64,000 nucleotides of DNA from Salegentibacter maritimus (GCF_016236915.1 NZ_JAEHOK010000009.1:62001-126000); one strand, 5' to 3'. Counted from the first letter of the stretch, positions 1-9,717 are shown. Notes: generated by a model not told the origin, from the letters alone. Made by a program: numbers and translations.

Positions 1-326
1 CATTTAAAAAAGTAGCGCCAGTAATTAAGAAAAGACTGGTTAAAAGATATTTATTCATTTTTATAAAAGCTATTAGTCTGAAAGATTCAGAATAGGATTA
101 CTTAAATAGAAATGAATTAAATGGAAATAAAGAAGCGTTTTACGCTTAAGGACTGGCCTAAATTACAAAAAAAATATTACGAGCCAAGAAATAGTATTAA
201 AATTTTAAGCACCCATAAATAAACCATTCTTATATTCTACAAGGTTTAAAAAAATGTTAAATTATTATTTTAAAAAATTGGTTAGCTCGTTAAAAATATC
301 TTGTTTTGTTTAAATATCATTGAGAA
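1..326. other. Gene-poor left edge of window
   Basis: No convincing gene is visible in this AT-rich stretch. A 33-codon ORF starts at 121, but it has no recognisable features and is probably chance. A small inverted repeat, AAGCGT-ttt-ACGCTT, lies at 132-146. The promoter of the downstream sigma-factor gene should lie near the right end, but no clear box can be assigned. Confidence 0.5.
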
Positions 327-884
327 GTGGAACCGAATCTTATACTAGAAAGATTAAAAATGCAAGATAAGAAGGCTTTTCAACAAGTCTTTGAGACTTT
401 TTATCCGCCTTTAGTAGCTTACTCCTATAAATTTACTTACAATCAGGCCGTAAGCGAAGATTTGGTTCAGGAATCCTTTATCTATATTTGGGAGAATTCA
501 AGTAAACTAAAGATTAAAAAATCACTCCAGGCTTATTTATTTACAATGGTTAGAAATCGTAGCCTTAATTATCTCAAAAAAATCAACCTTACCGATTCCC
601 ATCACCTTATTGATATTTCTAATTTCCTTACCGAAGACTTTCAGGAAAAAATGTTTTTTGAAAAAGACATGGGCGCTCTTAAACAAAAAGCAGAAGAAAT
701 ATTACAATGTTTACCCGAAAAAATGCAGGAAATCTTTAAACTGAAAATAATGCATGGTTTCAGTTATAAAGAAATAGCTGATGAAATGGGAGTTTCTGTA
801 AATACTGTAAAAACACAATTAAAACGAGCCAGGTTTAAAATAGAATCAGCTTTAACTATACTTTATTTTCTTTTTTTCTGCTAA
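327..884 (+). CDS. ECF-type RNA polymerase sigma-70 factor
   Basis: This is a 185-residue extracytoplasmic-function sigma factor of the Bacteroidota group paired with FecR anti-sigma factors. Region 2 spans about residues 15-85, with the typical 'EDLVQESFIYIWEN' segment. Region 4 spans about residues 120-175, with a helix-turn-helix at 'SYKEIADEMGVSVNTVKTQL'. An in-frame TGA at 321-323 leaves GTG at 327 as the first possible start. It is preferred over the ATG at 360, because family members carry the short helix before the 'AFQQVF' segment. The FecR-like gene follows after about 80 bases, and an STN-containing SusC gene lies beyond it. Known systems of this layout sense substrate through the receptor and release the sigma factor. 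The target promoter is presumably that of the downstream susC/susD pair (inference). Confidence 0.93.
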   Translation: MEPNLILERLKMQDKKAFQQVFETFYPPLVAYSYKFTYNQAVSEDLVQESFIYIWENSSKLKIKKSLQAYLFTMVRNRSLNYLKKINLTDSHHLIDISNFLTEDFQEKMFFEKDMGALKQKAEEILQCLPEKMQEIFKLKIMHGFSYKEIADEMGVSVNTVKTQLKRARFKIESALTILYFLFFC

Positions 885-966
885 AGAGAAAAAAATATAA
901 AAATTTGTCACCCAATCTAAAAAACGAATTGTCTTTATAATAAAGGGGCGTTATGCCTAATTGCTA

Positions 967-2091
967 ATGGAATATAGTTTATTAATAAAAAAGCTTAAAA
1001 AAGGTTTGGATCCTGAGGAAGAAAAACAATTTCAGGAGTGGTATTCTTCTTCTTCAGAGCATCGTGACTATTTTAAAAATTTGAAAAGGAATTTTCAGGA
1101 TTCTCCTAATCTTGAAATTAATACCTCCAAAGCCTGGACAAAGGTTGATAAAAAGATTTTTAAACCTAAGAACAATTATTGGAGATATGCAGTTGCAGCT
1201 GTTTTGGTATTGGGATTTTTGAGTTTTCCAATATACTACTTACTAAAAACTCCAATGGAGGATGAAAATAGGATCGTTGAGATTAATGAATTGGAGTCTC
1301 ATTCTAAAGGTATAATTTTTAAAGATCAGGATGGGAAATCAGTTACTTTTTCTGAAAGCGATTCGATTATATCCGGTAAGTATTATCAAGGGAATGGAAG
1401 TCAGCTTAAAATCTCGGATATTGATCAAAGTGTTGGAACCAATAGCATTATAGTGCCAACCGGTAAGCAGTTTAATCTAGAATTAAGTGATGGAACAAAA
1501 GTGACATTAAATGCAAAATCAAAACTTGAATTCCCGACTAGTTTTGATCAAAGTGATCATAGAAAGGTAAAATTGATATATGGGGAAGCCTATTTTGAGG
1601 TGACTCCTGCAATTGAAAATAACAACAAAAGATTTATAGTTGAAAATTTAAATCAAAGTATAGAAGTAATTGGAACCTCTTTTAATATAGAAAATTATAA
1701 AAAAGAGGAAGTAGTAACGACTTTGGTAGAGGGTGAAATTAATCTTTTACATGGGAACAATAAAATAGTGATGGCGCCGGGCCAACAGTCTGTTGTAAAT
1801 AAACAGAACTTGGAAGGTGTAAGGGACGTAGAAGTTTATGATTACGTTGCCTGGAAAGACGGTATGTTTTTATTTAAAGATAAACCTTTAGAGGATATCT
1901 TTAATGTACTTTCAAGATGGTATGATGTAGAAGTAGAATTTGAGGAAAAAGCACTTCAGGAAATAAAATTTAATGGCAGATTTAAACAGAAGCAAAAACT
2001 GCAAAATATTCTGCACATTATTGAAAATACTAAACGAGCACGATTTGAATTAGATGGAAATAAAATCAAAGTGATGCAATATCAGGAGTAA
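967..2091 (+). CDS. FecR-family anti-sigma factor
   Basis: This is an inner-membrane anti-sigma factor and signal transducer. It has a cytoplasmic N-terminal helical region of about 70 residues, a single membrane segment near residues 74-93 ('YAVAAVLVLGFLSFPIYYLL'), and a periplasmic FecR domain ('VPTGKQFNLELSDGTKVTLN', then 'GEAYFEV'). A C-terminal DUF4974-like region ('LEDIFNVLSRWYDVEVEF') follows. The ATG at 967 is chosen over the TTG at 961, which would add only two residues. It lies directly between its sigma factor and the STN receptor, the usual three-gene order. It should contact the STN domain of the SusC protein and hold or release the sigma factor (family knowledge). Confidence 0.93.
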   Translation: MEYSLLIKKLKKGLDPEEEKQFQEWYSSSSEHRDYFKNLKRNFQDSPNLEINTSKAWTKVDKKIFKPKNNYWRYAVAAVLVLGFLSFPIYYLLKTPMEDENRIVEINELESHSKGIIFKDQDGKSVTFSESDSIISGKYYQGNGSQLKISDIDQSVGTNSIIVPTGKQFNLELSDGTKVTLNAKSKLEFPTSFDQSDHRKVKLIYGEAYFEVTPAIENNNKRFIVENLNQSIEVIGTSFNIENYKKEEVVTTLVEGEINLLHGNNKIVMAPGQQSVVNKQNLEGVRDVEVYDYVAWKDGMFLFKDKPLEDIFNVLSRWYDVEVEFEEKALQEIKFNGRFKQKQKLQNILHIIENTKRARFELDGNKIKVMQYQE

Positions 2092-2096
2092 AAAAA

Positions 2097-2136
2097 GGAA
2101 TGGGGTTTAGAACTGGACAATTTAAACCCTCATTCC
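2097..2136 (+). promoter_or_regulatory. Large hairpin between fecR-like and susC genes
   Basis: Positions 2097-2109 (GGAATGGGGTTTA) pair with 2123-2136 (TAAACCCTCATTCC), with one bulge and a 13-base loop. A small palindrome, CTTAA-CA-TTAAG, follows at 2137-2148. There is no clear U-tract, so an attenuator, processing site or mRNA-stability element separating the regulatory genes from susC is more likely than a strong terminator. Confidence 0.5.
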
Positions 2137-2169
2137 CTTAACATTAAGTAATTAACTAACTACAAATTT

Positions 2170-5100
2170 ATGAAAACTAAATTTAATGCTAAACTATTGC
2201 CTTTACCCAAGGGAATTTTAATTTTTATTATGAGAGTATTCATCTTGTTTTTCTGTATTAGTAGTTTCGGATTTAATTCGGACGAACTATTCTCTCAGAA
2301 TGCTAAAATAAAAATTGACAAGACAGAAAGTATAAGTGCGGAAGATGCTTTTCAGCTTATAAAATTACAAACAGATTATACTTTTATTTATCCCAGTGAT
2401 CTTTTTAATGAAGCTCCAAAGATTAATTTAAAGGCAGGGATTATTCCCGCGAAAGAACTTTTAGATAAGTGCCTATCATTGGTAAGCTATACTTATGAAT
2501 TTACCGATGAGCAGGTTATTTTGCTTAAAGAGAAAAATCTTTTTTTTGATTCCGTTACTAAAACGATTTCGGAGCAAAAAACAGTCACCGGTACCGTAAC
2601 AGATTCCAAGGGAATGCCATTGCCCGCGGTTAACGTTTATGTTGAAGGAACCCAAAGAGGAACCCAAACCGATTTTGATGGAAAATTTTCTATTGAAGCC
2701 GTATCTGGTGAGCGCTTGTCCTTTCAATATTTAGGTTTTCAGAAACAGATAATAACAATAGAAAATCAAACCACTATAAATGTTGTTTTAAAAGATGATC
2801 TGGAAAGCTTAAATGAAGTTGTTGTTGTAGGGTATGGCACCCAAAAGCGAAGCGATGTTACAGGTGCTATTAGCTCTGTGAAAAGTGAAGAACTCAATAA
2901 AGTGGTAAGTACTAATCCGCTTGATGCCATGCAAGGAAGGGTTTCCGGAGTTACGGTAACAAACTCTAATGGTAGCCCGGGGGCGGCTCCAGAAATATCC
3001 ATTCGTGGAATTGGAACTTTTGGAAATAATGAACCTCTTTACATAGTTGATGGTGTTCAGGCAGATCCATATTTTATAAATACCAATAATATAGAAAGTA
3101 TTGAAATTCTTAAGGATGCAGCGTCAGGGGCTATATATGGTACCAGGGCAGCCAATGGTGTTGTAATTATTACCACAAAGAAAGGTGAGGAGGGTAAGCC
3201 AAGAATAGAAATCGAGTCTTCCTTAAGCGTAAACACCCTGAGAGAAGAAATGAAATTATTAAATGCCCAGGAATATATTTCTGTACATCGCCAGATGTAT
3301 CAGAATGCTGGTGCAGAGCTTCCGCAGTATGTAGAAAATCCGTCGGTATACGATACGGACTGGATAGGTGAAACCCATCGAACAGGGTATTTATCTACCA
3401 ATAACATTAGAATTAGTGGTGGAGGAAAAAATATAAACTATAGTATTGGCGGTAACTTTGCTGATGAAACTGGTTTATTAATTGGATCTGGGTTTAGTAA
3501 AAAAGGAATTAATTCACAGGTTAATCTTAATACCGGAAAATTAAAAGTTTCTACCAACTTGAATTACAGTGAAACTAATAGGGAGGATTATAAGTTCTCC
3601 ATTAGGGAAACTTATTTTATTTCTCCATTAATCCCGGTATTTGATGAAGAGCGGGAATCGGGCTTTGGTTACAGAACCGGAGATCTTCCTGATCATAGAA
3701 ATCCTGTTGGGGAAGATCATTTTTTGGAAAATTTTACCAAACAGAAATATTTCCTGGGGAATGTAAATTTTGATTTTGAGGCTTTTAAGAATTTTCATAT
3801 CGGCGCAGGTTTTAGTCTTGCCGATCGTCAAAACTATACCTATAACTTTCATCAACCATTTCGTGTGAGGGATGTACAGGATATTGCGCAGCGTGAATTT
3901 GCCTTTTTATCTGAATATCATTCTGAATTTAGAAGATTAAACGAGGAATATACTTTAAGGTATAACTTTGAGCTTTCTAAGCATAGCGTAGGCTTGTTGG
4001 CCGGATACCAAAGAATTAAAGAGCCTTTTAAAAGTACCTACGCCCAGGCAGAAGGCTATAAGCTTGATGATGATGGTAGTAAAGTTTCGGCAACTATTTT
4101 AGACCCCGATTTTAATACTTTAGACGCTTTTAGTGATGGTACTTATTCTGCCAATGGATCTAATGCAGAGTATGCCTTAGTTTCCCAATTTGGAAGAATT
4201 AATTATGCCTTTGATGAGAAATACTTATTGCAAGCTAGTCTAAGACGTGACGGCAGTTCTAAATTTGGAAGAAATAATCAATATGGTGTTTTTCCATCTT
4301 TTGCCTTAGGATGGAAAATAACTGAAGAGAATTTCATGGAGAGTCAGGAAGTTATCAATTTTCTGAAGCTGCGATATAGTTGGGGGCAGGCAGGTAATGA
4401 TAGTGCCTTAGGGTACTATGATTATGTAGCCTTAATTTCGCAGGGAAAAAGCCAAGATGATGGTGGCTATGTATTTGGAAATCCCCAGAATTCCTATCTA
4501 GGTAGTATAGCCCGTGACTTGCAAAATGACGATTTGCAATGGGAAACAAATACCTCGGCTAACTTTGGAATGGATTTCGGCATTTTTGATAATAAACTTC
4601 AGGGTTCTATCAACTATTATAATAGTAAGACCGATGACTTATTAATAACAAAAGAAGTATCACCTTCAGCAGGAATTAATAATCCTGTGGTAAATGTAGG
4701 AGCTTTTCAAAATAAGGGCTTTGAGTTTGAAGCGAATTACAGGAACAGGGAAAATGCTTTTAAATATTCTGTAGGCGGGACATTTACAACAATTAATAGC
4801 GAGGTAACTAAATTGAGTAATGAAGATCAGGTGCTCTATGGTGTTGGTCTATTGTTTGGGTCAGATCATTTTGTAAACCAAACCAAGATTGGTTATGAAC
4901 CCGGTGCTTTTTTCCTTCCCGTTGCAGATGGTATTTTTCAGAACGAACAGGAGGTGCAAGCGCATAGTGTGAATGGTAACCTTATACAGCCTAATGCGGA
5001 ACCCGGAGATATAAGGTTCGCAGATCAAAATGGAGATGGGTTAATTAATGAAGAGGATGAAGTATATGCGGGCACAGCAATTCCAAAGTACGAATATAGT

Positions 5101-5574
5101 TTAAATCTAACAGGTGAATATAAAGGCTTCGATCTTACCATATTCTTTCAGGGTGTAGGAGGGAATAAAATCTATAATGGTAATGATTTTAGGTTATTGA
5201 GTCTGGATACAGGTAGAAATTATAGGACTGCGGCTCTTGATGCCTGGACTCCAAACAATACCAATACCTCTGTTCCAAGAGCAGTCTTAAATGATCCAAA
5301 TCGCAACAACCGTGCTTCTACCAGATTCCTGGAAGATGGAGATTACTTGAGACTTAAAACCTTACAGTTAGGCTATACTCTAAGTTCAGATAACCTTAAA
5401 AAAACATTTATAGACCGAGCAAGAATATTTGTAACAGGTCAAAACCTCTTTACAATAACAAATTACTCCGGACTTGATCCTGAAGTAGGAGGAAGTGTAT
5501 TATCCAGGGGAGTAGACCTTAATCTCTACCCAAAATATAAGTCTTTGATAACCGGTGTTCAACTTAGTTTCTAA
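2170..5574 (+). CDS. SusC/RagA TonB-dependent receptor with N-terminal STN domain
   Basis: This 1134-residue outer-membrane receptor imports oligomers with its SusD partner. A signal peptide (about 1-43) is followed by a secretin/TonB N-terminal domain (about 45-120), which is the part that talks to FecR. A carboxypeptidase-regulatory-like beta domain follows (about 138-212, 'LPAVNVYVEGTQRGTQTDFD'). Next come the plug, entered at 'VVVVGYGTQKRSDVTG' with 'EPLYIVDGVQ' inside, and a long beta-barrel ending in the terminal 'GVQLSF'. The STN domain and upstream sigma/anti-sigma genes make this the signal-transducing pair of the window. The other three SusC proteins here lack STN. The substrate cannot be predicted, because no hydrolase is linked to it. 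Confidence 0.95.
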   Translation: MKTKFNAKLLPLPKGILIFIMRVFILFFCISSFGFNSDELFSQNAKIKIDKTESISAEDAFQLIKLQTDYTFIYPSDLFNEAPKINLKAGIIPAKELLDKCLSLVSYTYEFTDEQVILLKEKNLFFDSVTKTISEQKTVTGTVTDSKGMPLPAVNVYVEGTQRGTQTDFDGKFSIEAVSGERLSFQYLGFQKQIITIENQTTINVVLKDDLESLNEVVVVGYGTQKRSDVTGAISSVKSEELNKVVSTNPLDAMQGRVSGVTVTNSNGSPGAAPEISIRGIGTFGNNEPLYIVDGVQADPYFINTNNIESIEILKDAASGAIYGTRAANGVVIITTKKGEEGKPRIEIESSLSVNTLREEMKLLNAQEYISVHRQMYQNAGAELPQYVENPSVYDTDWIGETHRTGYLSTNNIRISGGGKNINYSIGGNFADETGLLIGSGFSKKGINSQVNLNTGKLKVSTNLNYSETNREDYKFSIRETYFISPLIPVFDEERESGFGYRTGDLPDHRNPVGEDHFLENFTKQKYFLGNVNFDFEAFKNFHIGAGFSLADRQNYTYNFHQPFRVRDVQDIAQREFAFLSEYHSEFRRLNEEYTLRYNFELSKHSVGLLAGYQRIKEPFKSTYAQAEGYKLDDDGSKVSATILDPDFNTLDAFSDGTYSANGSNAEYALVSQFGRINYAFDEKYLLQASLRRDGSSKFGRNNQYGVFPSFALGWKITEENFMESQEVINFLKLRYSWGQAGNDSALGYYDYVALISQGKSQDDGGYVFGNPQNSYLGSIARDLQNDDLQWETNTSANFGMDFGIFDNKLQGSINYYNSKTDDLLITKEVSPSAGINNPVVNVGAFQNKGFEFEANYRNRENAFKYSVGGTFTTINSEVTKLSNEDQVLYGVGLLFGSDHFVNQTKIGYEPGAFFLPVADGIFQNEQEVQAHSVNGNLIQPNAEPGDIRFADQNGDGLINEEDEVYAGTAIPKYEYSLNLTGEYKGFDLTIFFQGVGGNKIYNGNDFRLLSLDTGRNYRTAALDAWTPNNTNTSVPRAVLNDPNRNNRASTRFLEDGDYLRLKTLQLGYTLSSDNLKKTFIDRARIFVTGQNLFTITNYSGLDPEVGGSVLSRGVDLNLYPKYKSLITGVQLSF

Positions 5575-5586
5575 AAAAAAATTGTA

Positions 5587-7134
5587 ATGAAAAAATATAT
5601 CATAAAATCTGTTTTTCTAATTAGTGTATTTCTTTGTATTGGATGTTCTGGTGAAGAATATTTAGATAAACAACCACCAGATCAACTTACTTCAGAAAAT
5701 TTTTGGCGCAATGCCGAAGATGCCCGCTCTGGTTTAACTGCAGCGTATTCAGAGCTGGAAGCTCGAAGTAATTTCTGGGATGGCTGGCAGGAAGGCCGTT
5801 CCGTAGTAGAGTATTTTCGTTCAGATTATGCTTTACCAGGACCAGACGCAAGCAATTATTCCCATTGGATGTCTATTTATAATTTTAATTACACCAATGG
5901 ACATATTTTTTTAGATGTTCTGTGGAGTACGAATTACAAAGGAATTAATTTTTCAAATCAAGTTATTAAGAATGTTACTGAGATGACGGCTGATCAGATC
6001 TCAGAAGGTGAAAAGGAACAAATTTTAGGAGAAGCTTACTTTTTACGAGCTTATTATCATTTTAAACTGTTAACATTGTTCGAACAAATCATTATAAGAG
6101 ATGAGGTAATTACCACAACAACTTTGGACAAAGCATTGGCTTCCAGATCCGAGGCCTGGGATTTTTTGTTGCAGGATTTTGAGACCGCAGCAAACAAATT
6201 GGAATTTAATATCGATCCGCAAGACTACGGAAGAGCAAATAAAGCTGCTGCTTTAGGATATTTAGGGAAAGCCTATATGTATAAAGCCGGTGATGATACT
6301 TCCAGCTCTGTCGATGATTATCAAAAAGCGGCGGATGCATTTTCTAAAGTTATAGAAAGCGGACAGTATGCTCTAGAAGATGACTTCAAAAGTCTATTTA
6401 ATGGGAACAACGAGAATAACAAAGAATCTATTTTTGAATTGCAATTTAAAAGCGGTGACGCGAATTCCTGGAATGCGACTCGTCTACATTCTTTTGTGGG
6501 AGACTGGGCCATCGGAGGATGGGGTGGTATTGTTGCAGATGATAGATTAGTTGATAAAATGAAGACTGAGGGAATGATTGCTGAAGATGGACTTTATGAT
6601 TCTCGGCTATATGCTACGCTTTATTTTGATGATCCTTACTTTAATGATGAATCAGCCAAAAGAATGGAGGGAAGCACTTGGGATACTTTGATTGAAGCTA
6701 CTTATGGTGATGCTGACGCTAAAGATGATGTTGCCTTCTTTAGAAAATGGTTACCGGAACCTTTGGAAGGGAATGGGTACATTGGTCTTAACGTTACGCT
6801 GCTGCGTTATGCGGATGTTCTACTAATGTATGCAGAGGCATTAAATGAAATAGGAACTACAGGGGAGGCTATTGAATTGATTAATAAAGTTCGTAATGCT
6901 CACGGAAATATGCCTCCAGTTAATCCTAATACTAAAGAAGCCGTATTTGATCAGTTGGTGCATGAGAGAATAATGGAGCTCAGTTTGGAAAGTACACGCT
7001 TCTTCGATCTACGAAGATGGGGAATGTTGGAAGGAGCAATGACAGCGGCCAATAGAAGTGGATTTAGTGCGCAAGAACACGCTTATCTACCAATCCCATT
7101 ATCAGAATTACAAACGAATACTAAAATTGAATGA
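5587..7134 (+). CDS. SusD/RagB-family outer-membrane lipoprotein
   Basis: This is the surface substrate-binding partner of the preceding SusC, starting 12 bases after its stop codon. It has a lipobox with Cys20 ('LISVFLCIGCSGEEYLDKQP') and the family's opening 'LDKQPPDQLTSENFW'. TPR-like helices follow ('EAYFLRAYYHFKLLTLFEQI'), then a C-terminal RagB/SusD domain with 'RYADVLLMYAEALNEIG' and 'LSLESTRFFDLRRWGML'. The final 'YLPIPLSELQTNTKIE' is the normal family end, so the gene is complete at 515 residues. A terminator follows at 7188. Confidence 0.94.
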   Translation: MKKYIIKSVFLISVFLCIGCSGEEYLDKQPPDQLTSENFWRNAEDARSGLTAAYSELEARSNFWDGWQEGRSVVEYFRSDYALPGPDASNYSHWMSIYNFNYTNGHIFLDVLWSTNYKGINFSNQVIKNVTEMTADQISEGEKEQILGEAYFLRAYYHFKLLTLFEQIIIRDEVITTTTLDKALASRSEAWDFLLQDFETAANKLEFNIDPQDYGRANKAAALGYLGKAYMYKAGDDTSSSVDDYQKAADAFSKVIESGQYALEDDFKSLFNGNNENNKESIFELQFKSGDANSWNATRLHSFVGDWAIGGWGGIVADDRLVDKMKTEGMIAEDGLYDSRLYATLYFDDPYFNDESAKRMEGSTWDTLIEATYGDADAKDDVAFFRKWLPEPLEGNGYIGLNVTLLRYADVLLMYAEALNEIGTTGEAIELINKVRNAHGNMPPVNPNTKEAVFDQLVHERIMELSLESTRFFDLRRWGMLEGAMTAANRSGFSAQEHAYLPIPLSELQTNTKIE

Positions 7135-7187
7135 TTTTTAATTTGGATCAGAATTATCTGTAAAAAGATATACCATTAAATTACCCG

Positions 7188-7220
7188 GGGTTAGACTTTA
7201 AATTAGTCTAACCCTTTTTT
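7188..7220 (+). terminator. Rho-independent terminator after the STN-type susCD operon
   Basis: GGGTTAGACT (7188-7197), a 7-base loop, and AGTCTAACCC (7205-7214) are followed directly by TTTTTT. This is a perfect 10-bp stem with a T-tract, 54 bases after the SusD stop codon. Confidence 0.9.
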
Positions 7221-7320
7221 AATACTTCTGCGATACCCTATTGGCATCTAACGGATTTCTTGGTTTTTTTTATAGCCTAAAGGTTCAATCAGTCCACCTT
7301 GGTATTTTCCAATGTCAATT

Positions 7321-7492
7321 CCTCCCGTTTGCAGAATGACATAAAATTTTAACTTCCTTTAGTTCTAGTGCCTGAACCAATGCATGAAGATCATCTACAT
7401 TCTTTTTGAAAACTAAGGTTTTCTTTGGCCGTTGGGGACATCAAAGAACCTCTTTGGCCATAAAAGACAAAATGAAATTGTCTTGTTAAACC
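7321..7492 (-). pseudogene. Decayed fragment of an alpha/beta-hydrolase gene
   Basis: No intact ORF exists between 7135 and 7590, but the minus strand translates into two overlapping fragments in different frames. The first, from 7492, reads 'TRQFHFVFYGQRGSLMSP' and stops at a TGA at 7391-7393. The second resumes one frame over and reads 'NVDDLHALVQALELKEVKIL' and then 'CHSANGR'. This order (YxQRG, then DDLxxL, then HS near the nucleophile elbow) is the pattern of proline-iminopeptidase-like hydrolases. Both ends are missing and at least one frameshift is present. The strand and family are inferred from translation only. Confidence 0.6.
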
Positions 7493-7637
7493 TTTAACTA
7501 TTTGGCATTATTCCCCAATATAAACGCCCTCTTGATTAAACCCATTCTTTGATCCTTATCTTTATGTAAGGAATATCCTATTTTAGATATTGAAATTTTT
7601 TAGTTCACGCACTTCATGTTACACTTCATTCAAAGAA

Positions 7638-7668
7638 TTAGTCAGGCAAAATAAAAATTATAGTTTTG
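7638..7668 (+). promoter_or_regulatory. Bacteroidota-type promoter of the lipoprotein gene
   Basis: TTAG (7638-7641), 19 bases, then TAGTTTTG (7661-7668) fits the TTTG-N19-TAnnTTTG consensus with one mismatch in the -33 box. It lies inside the 5' extension of the longest ORF, which supports the downstream ATG at 7692. Confidence 0.65.
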
Positions 7669-7691
7669 CAAAAAGCACTATACCCATAGAA

Positions 7692-9071
7692 ATGAAAAAA
7701 GTAGTTAAACTCTTTAGAATTGGCCTCTTATTAATGTTAGGAATCTCTTTAATAACTGCTTGTGCTACAGTTAAAAAAACAAAACCGGTGATTAATAAAG
7801 AAAATACTGATTGGGAAAAGCTGAATTTAATAGGAAATGTGAAAGCTGTAAATGAAGCTTCAACTACGAAATATCCCGATGAAGAAGCAAAAATAAAAAC
7901 ATCAAAGTATACTTTTAATCGGTATGGGAAGCAACTGCTTTTTGAAGGGCCTAAATACTCGCATAAGAGTGTCTATAACGCTGAAGGGAAAATTTTAGAA
8001 CAGAAACAATATTTTGAAAATAGACTAGAAAAGAAAATAACTTATAACTATTCCAGTGAAGGCAAAAGAACTGGTAAGAGTACCTATATGACCCCTACCT
8101 TTCAAACCAAGGAAGAATGGGAAGCCCATGAAGCTAATAAAAAAAATCTTCCAAATGAAGGGCTATACCTTCAAAATAGACTTGACATTCAGGATAACGG
8201 CAATCAAACTATAACTGTGTACAAAGAAAATAAAGAAATTGATCATATACAGTACGAGGTTTACAAGGGGTCGAAATTAGTAGAAATTAGTGTAAAATAT
8301 CCTTTTTCAGAAGTTTTTGGATATAAAAAGACCTGGAAATATGATGCGGACAATAACCTTAAAAAGTTTAAAAAATATGTAGGGTCTGCCAAAAGATTAG
8401 AACTTATTTGGGAGTATGATTATGATGAAAACGATAGAATAGTTAAAGAGACGTATTTGCGCTACATGCCTAAAAGCTCGTCGTCATTTAATGAAAATGG
8501 CCATCTTAAGGAACAGATTAACGCTTATTATTTAGATGAGGAAATTTCGGCTATTTCCTCATACCAGTATGATGCTAATGGAAGTCTAATTTCCAAAAAA
8601 AGGAAGAAATATAATGGTGAATTAGCACGTGAAATAACTTATGAACTCACTTACGATTCCAACCAAAATTTAATACAGGAAAACGTACACGATTCTAAAA
8701 AAGCCAGCATCAATAACTATATGGAGTATGATGAAAATGCTAATGAAATATATTATAAATCTGTTGATGCTAATGGAGATTTAATAGCAAAAGTTACTAG
8801 AAAATTTGATTCTGTTTCAAATATGATAGAACGTGTTGTTTATAAGGCTGATGAAAGCATAAGTTTAAAAGAGTCTTATGTTTACAATACCAATAATAAT
8901 GTAACCAAACATATAGTTGAAAAACCTTTAGAAGAAATCATAGAAATAAAAACCCGTGATTATGACCACAAGGGTAACTGGATAAAATTTGAACTCAAGC
9001 TTCTTTCTTCAAAAAATGATGAGCTCTTTCAACAAGTGATTAAAGAGCGTGAAATAGTTTATTTTGAGTAA
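7692..9071 (+). CDS. Lipoprotein with repeated YD/RHS-like segments
   Basis: This is a predicted lipoprotein with a signal and lipobox ending at Cys24 ('LLLMLGISLITACATVKKTK'). The rest is about 430 residues of repeated beta-hairpin-like units ('YDADNNLKKFKKY', 'YDENDRIVKETY', 'YDANGSLISKKRKKYNGE', 'YDENANEIYYKSVD'). These resemble the repeats of RHS/YD proteins, but there is no polymorphic-toxin core or C-terminal toxin domain. The longest ORF starts at 7590, but the ATG at 7692 gives a clean signal peptide and lies 24 bases after a good -7 box. It has no operon partner. The function is unknown and envelope location is inferred. Confidence 0.8.
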   Translation: MKKVVKLFRIGLLLMLGISLITACATVKKTKPVINKENTDWEKLNLIGNVKAVNEASTTKYPDEEAKIKTSKYTFNRYGKQLLFEGPKYSHKSVYNAEGKILEQKQYFENRLEKKITYNYSSEGKRTGKSTYMTPTFQTKEEWEAHEANKKNLPNEGLYLQNRLDIQDNGNQTITVYKENKEIDHIQYEVYKGSKLVEISVKYPFSEVFGYKKTWKYDADNNLKKFKKYVGSAKRLELIWEYDYDENDRIVKETYLRYMPKSSSSFNENGHLKEQINAYYLDEEISAISSYQYDANGSLISKKRKKYNGELAREITYELTYDSNQNLIQENVHDSKKASINNYMEYDENANEIYYKSVDANGDLIAKVTRKFDSVSNMIERVVYKADESISLKESYVYNTNNNVTKHIVEKPLEEIIEIKTRDYDHKGNWIKFELKLLSSKNDELFQQVIKEREIVYFE

Positions 9072-9657
9072 TTGGCACATATATATTGTTGCATTCAGGA
9101 TAAGACAATTTCTTTTAAAGTATTTATAGAGTTCCTGGTGTAAAATCCTTATCGTAAGAAATGTAACCCAGCTGATAGTAGGCAACTAATTTAAAATGCT
9201 TTGGGCTACTTTAGACAGGGAGCAGCAGCTTTCCCTGAAAAATCTTCTGTAGCAATCTTTTGATTTGCGGTGATTTCTCGATAATTGAGGTTTATTCCAA
9301 TAATTATCGGGACTCTCGGGCTAGTCTCAAACAAAAAACTTTCCATTTAAAAACACGTTGGCTTGCTACGAGGTAATTACTTTTTATTTGAAAAATCTTA
9401 GACATTTTCATTTTTTAATTCGATTGTGAGTGTTCCGAAAATGTAAAGACCTGGTTTATATTTAAATAAGTTATATCTAGAGAAAAATAGGCTAAGAAAT
9501 AGTTATGTAAGATATATTATCCTAAGATGTTTTATAAGTTAAGCTTTGTTAAAACGAATAAACTTATCATATTTATTAAAATTCTTTAAACCAGTTTTTT
9601 ACCCTTTTTTAAGTGCTGAATAGTCTTAAAGATTACTTAAATATTTTCTAAAATTCA
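9072..9657. other. Intergenic region without a gene
   Basis: No gene is supported here. It contains a degenerate copy of the dispersed intergenic repeat (9277-9380) and AT-rich DNA leading to the promoter of the next susC gene. Possible gene remnants between 9100 and 9270 could not be identified. Confidence 0.5.
9277..9380. repeat. Dispersed intergenic repeat, CTCGATAAT-head form (degenerate)
   Basis: The head CTCGATAATTGAG starts at 9277 and the tail (GTTGGCTTGC...GAGGTAATTAC) ends at 9380. It matches the layout of the copies at 27042 and 32143, with substitutions. Confidence 0.6.
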
Positions 9658-9692
9658 TTTGATAATGGCGGTTGGGTCGAATTGTAGCTTTG
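9658..9692 (+). promoter_or_regulatory. Probable promoter of the second susCD operon
   Basis: TTTG (9658-9661) lies 23 bases before a perfect TAGCTTTG -7 box (9685-9692). The -7 box matches TAnnTTTG, but the spacer is longer than the usual 19-21. The gene starts 25 bases downstream. Confidence 0.55.
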
Positions 9693-9717
9693 CGCTGAAT
9701 TTTTAACCAACTATCGA

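Noticed and set aside
121-222. 33-codon ORF at the left edge.
   Set aside because: Short, no recognisable motif, no clear promoter or partner. Probably chance in AT-rich DNA.
7590-7691. N-terminal extension of the YD-repeat lipoprotein.
   Set aside because: It would bury the signal peptide and overlaps a good promoter. The ATG at 7692 gives a normal lipoprotein start.
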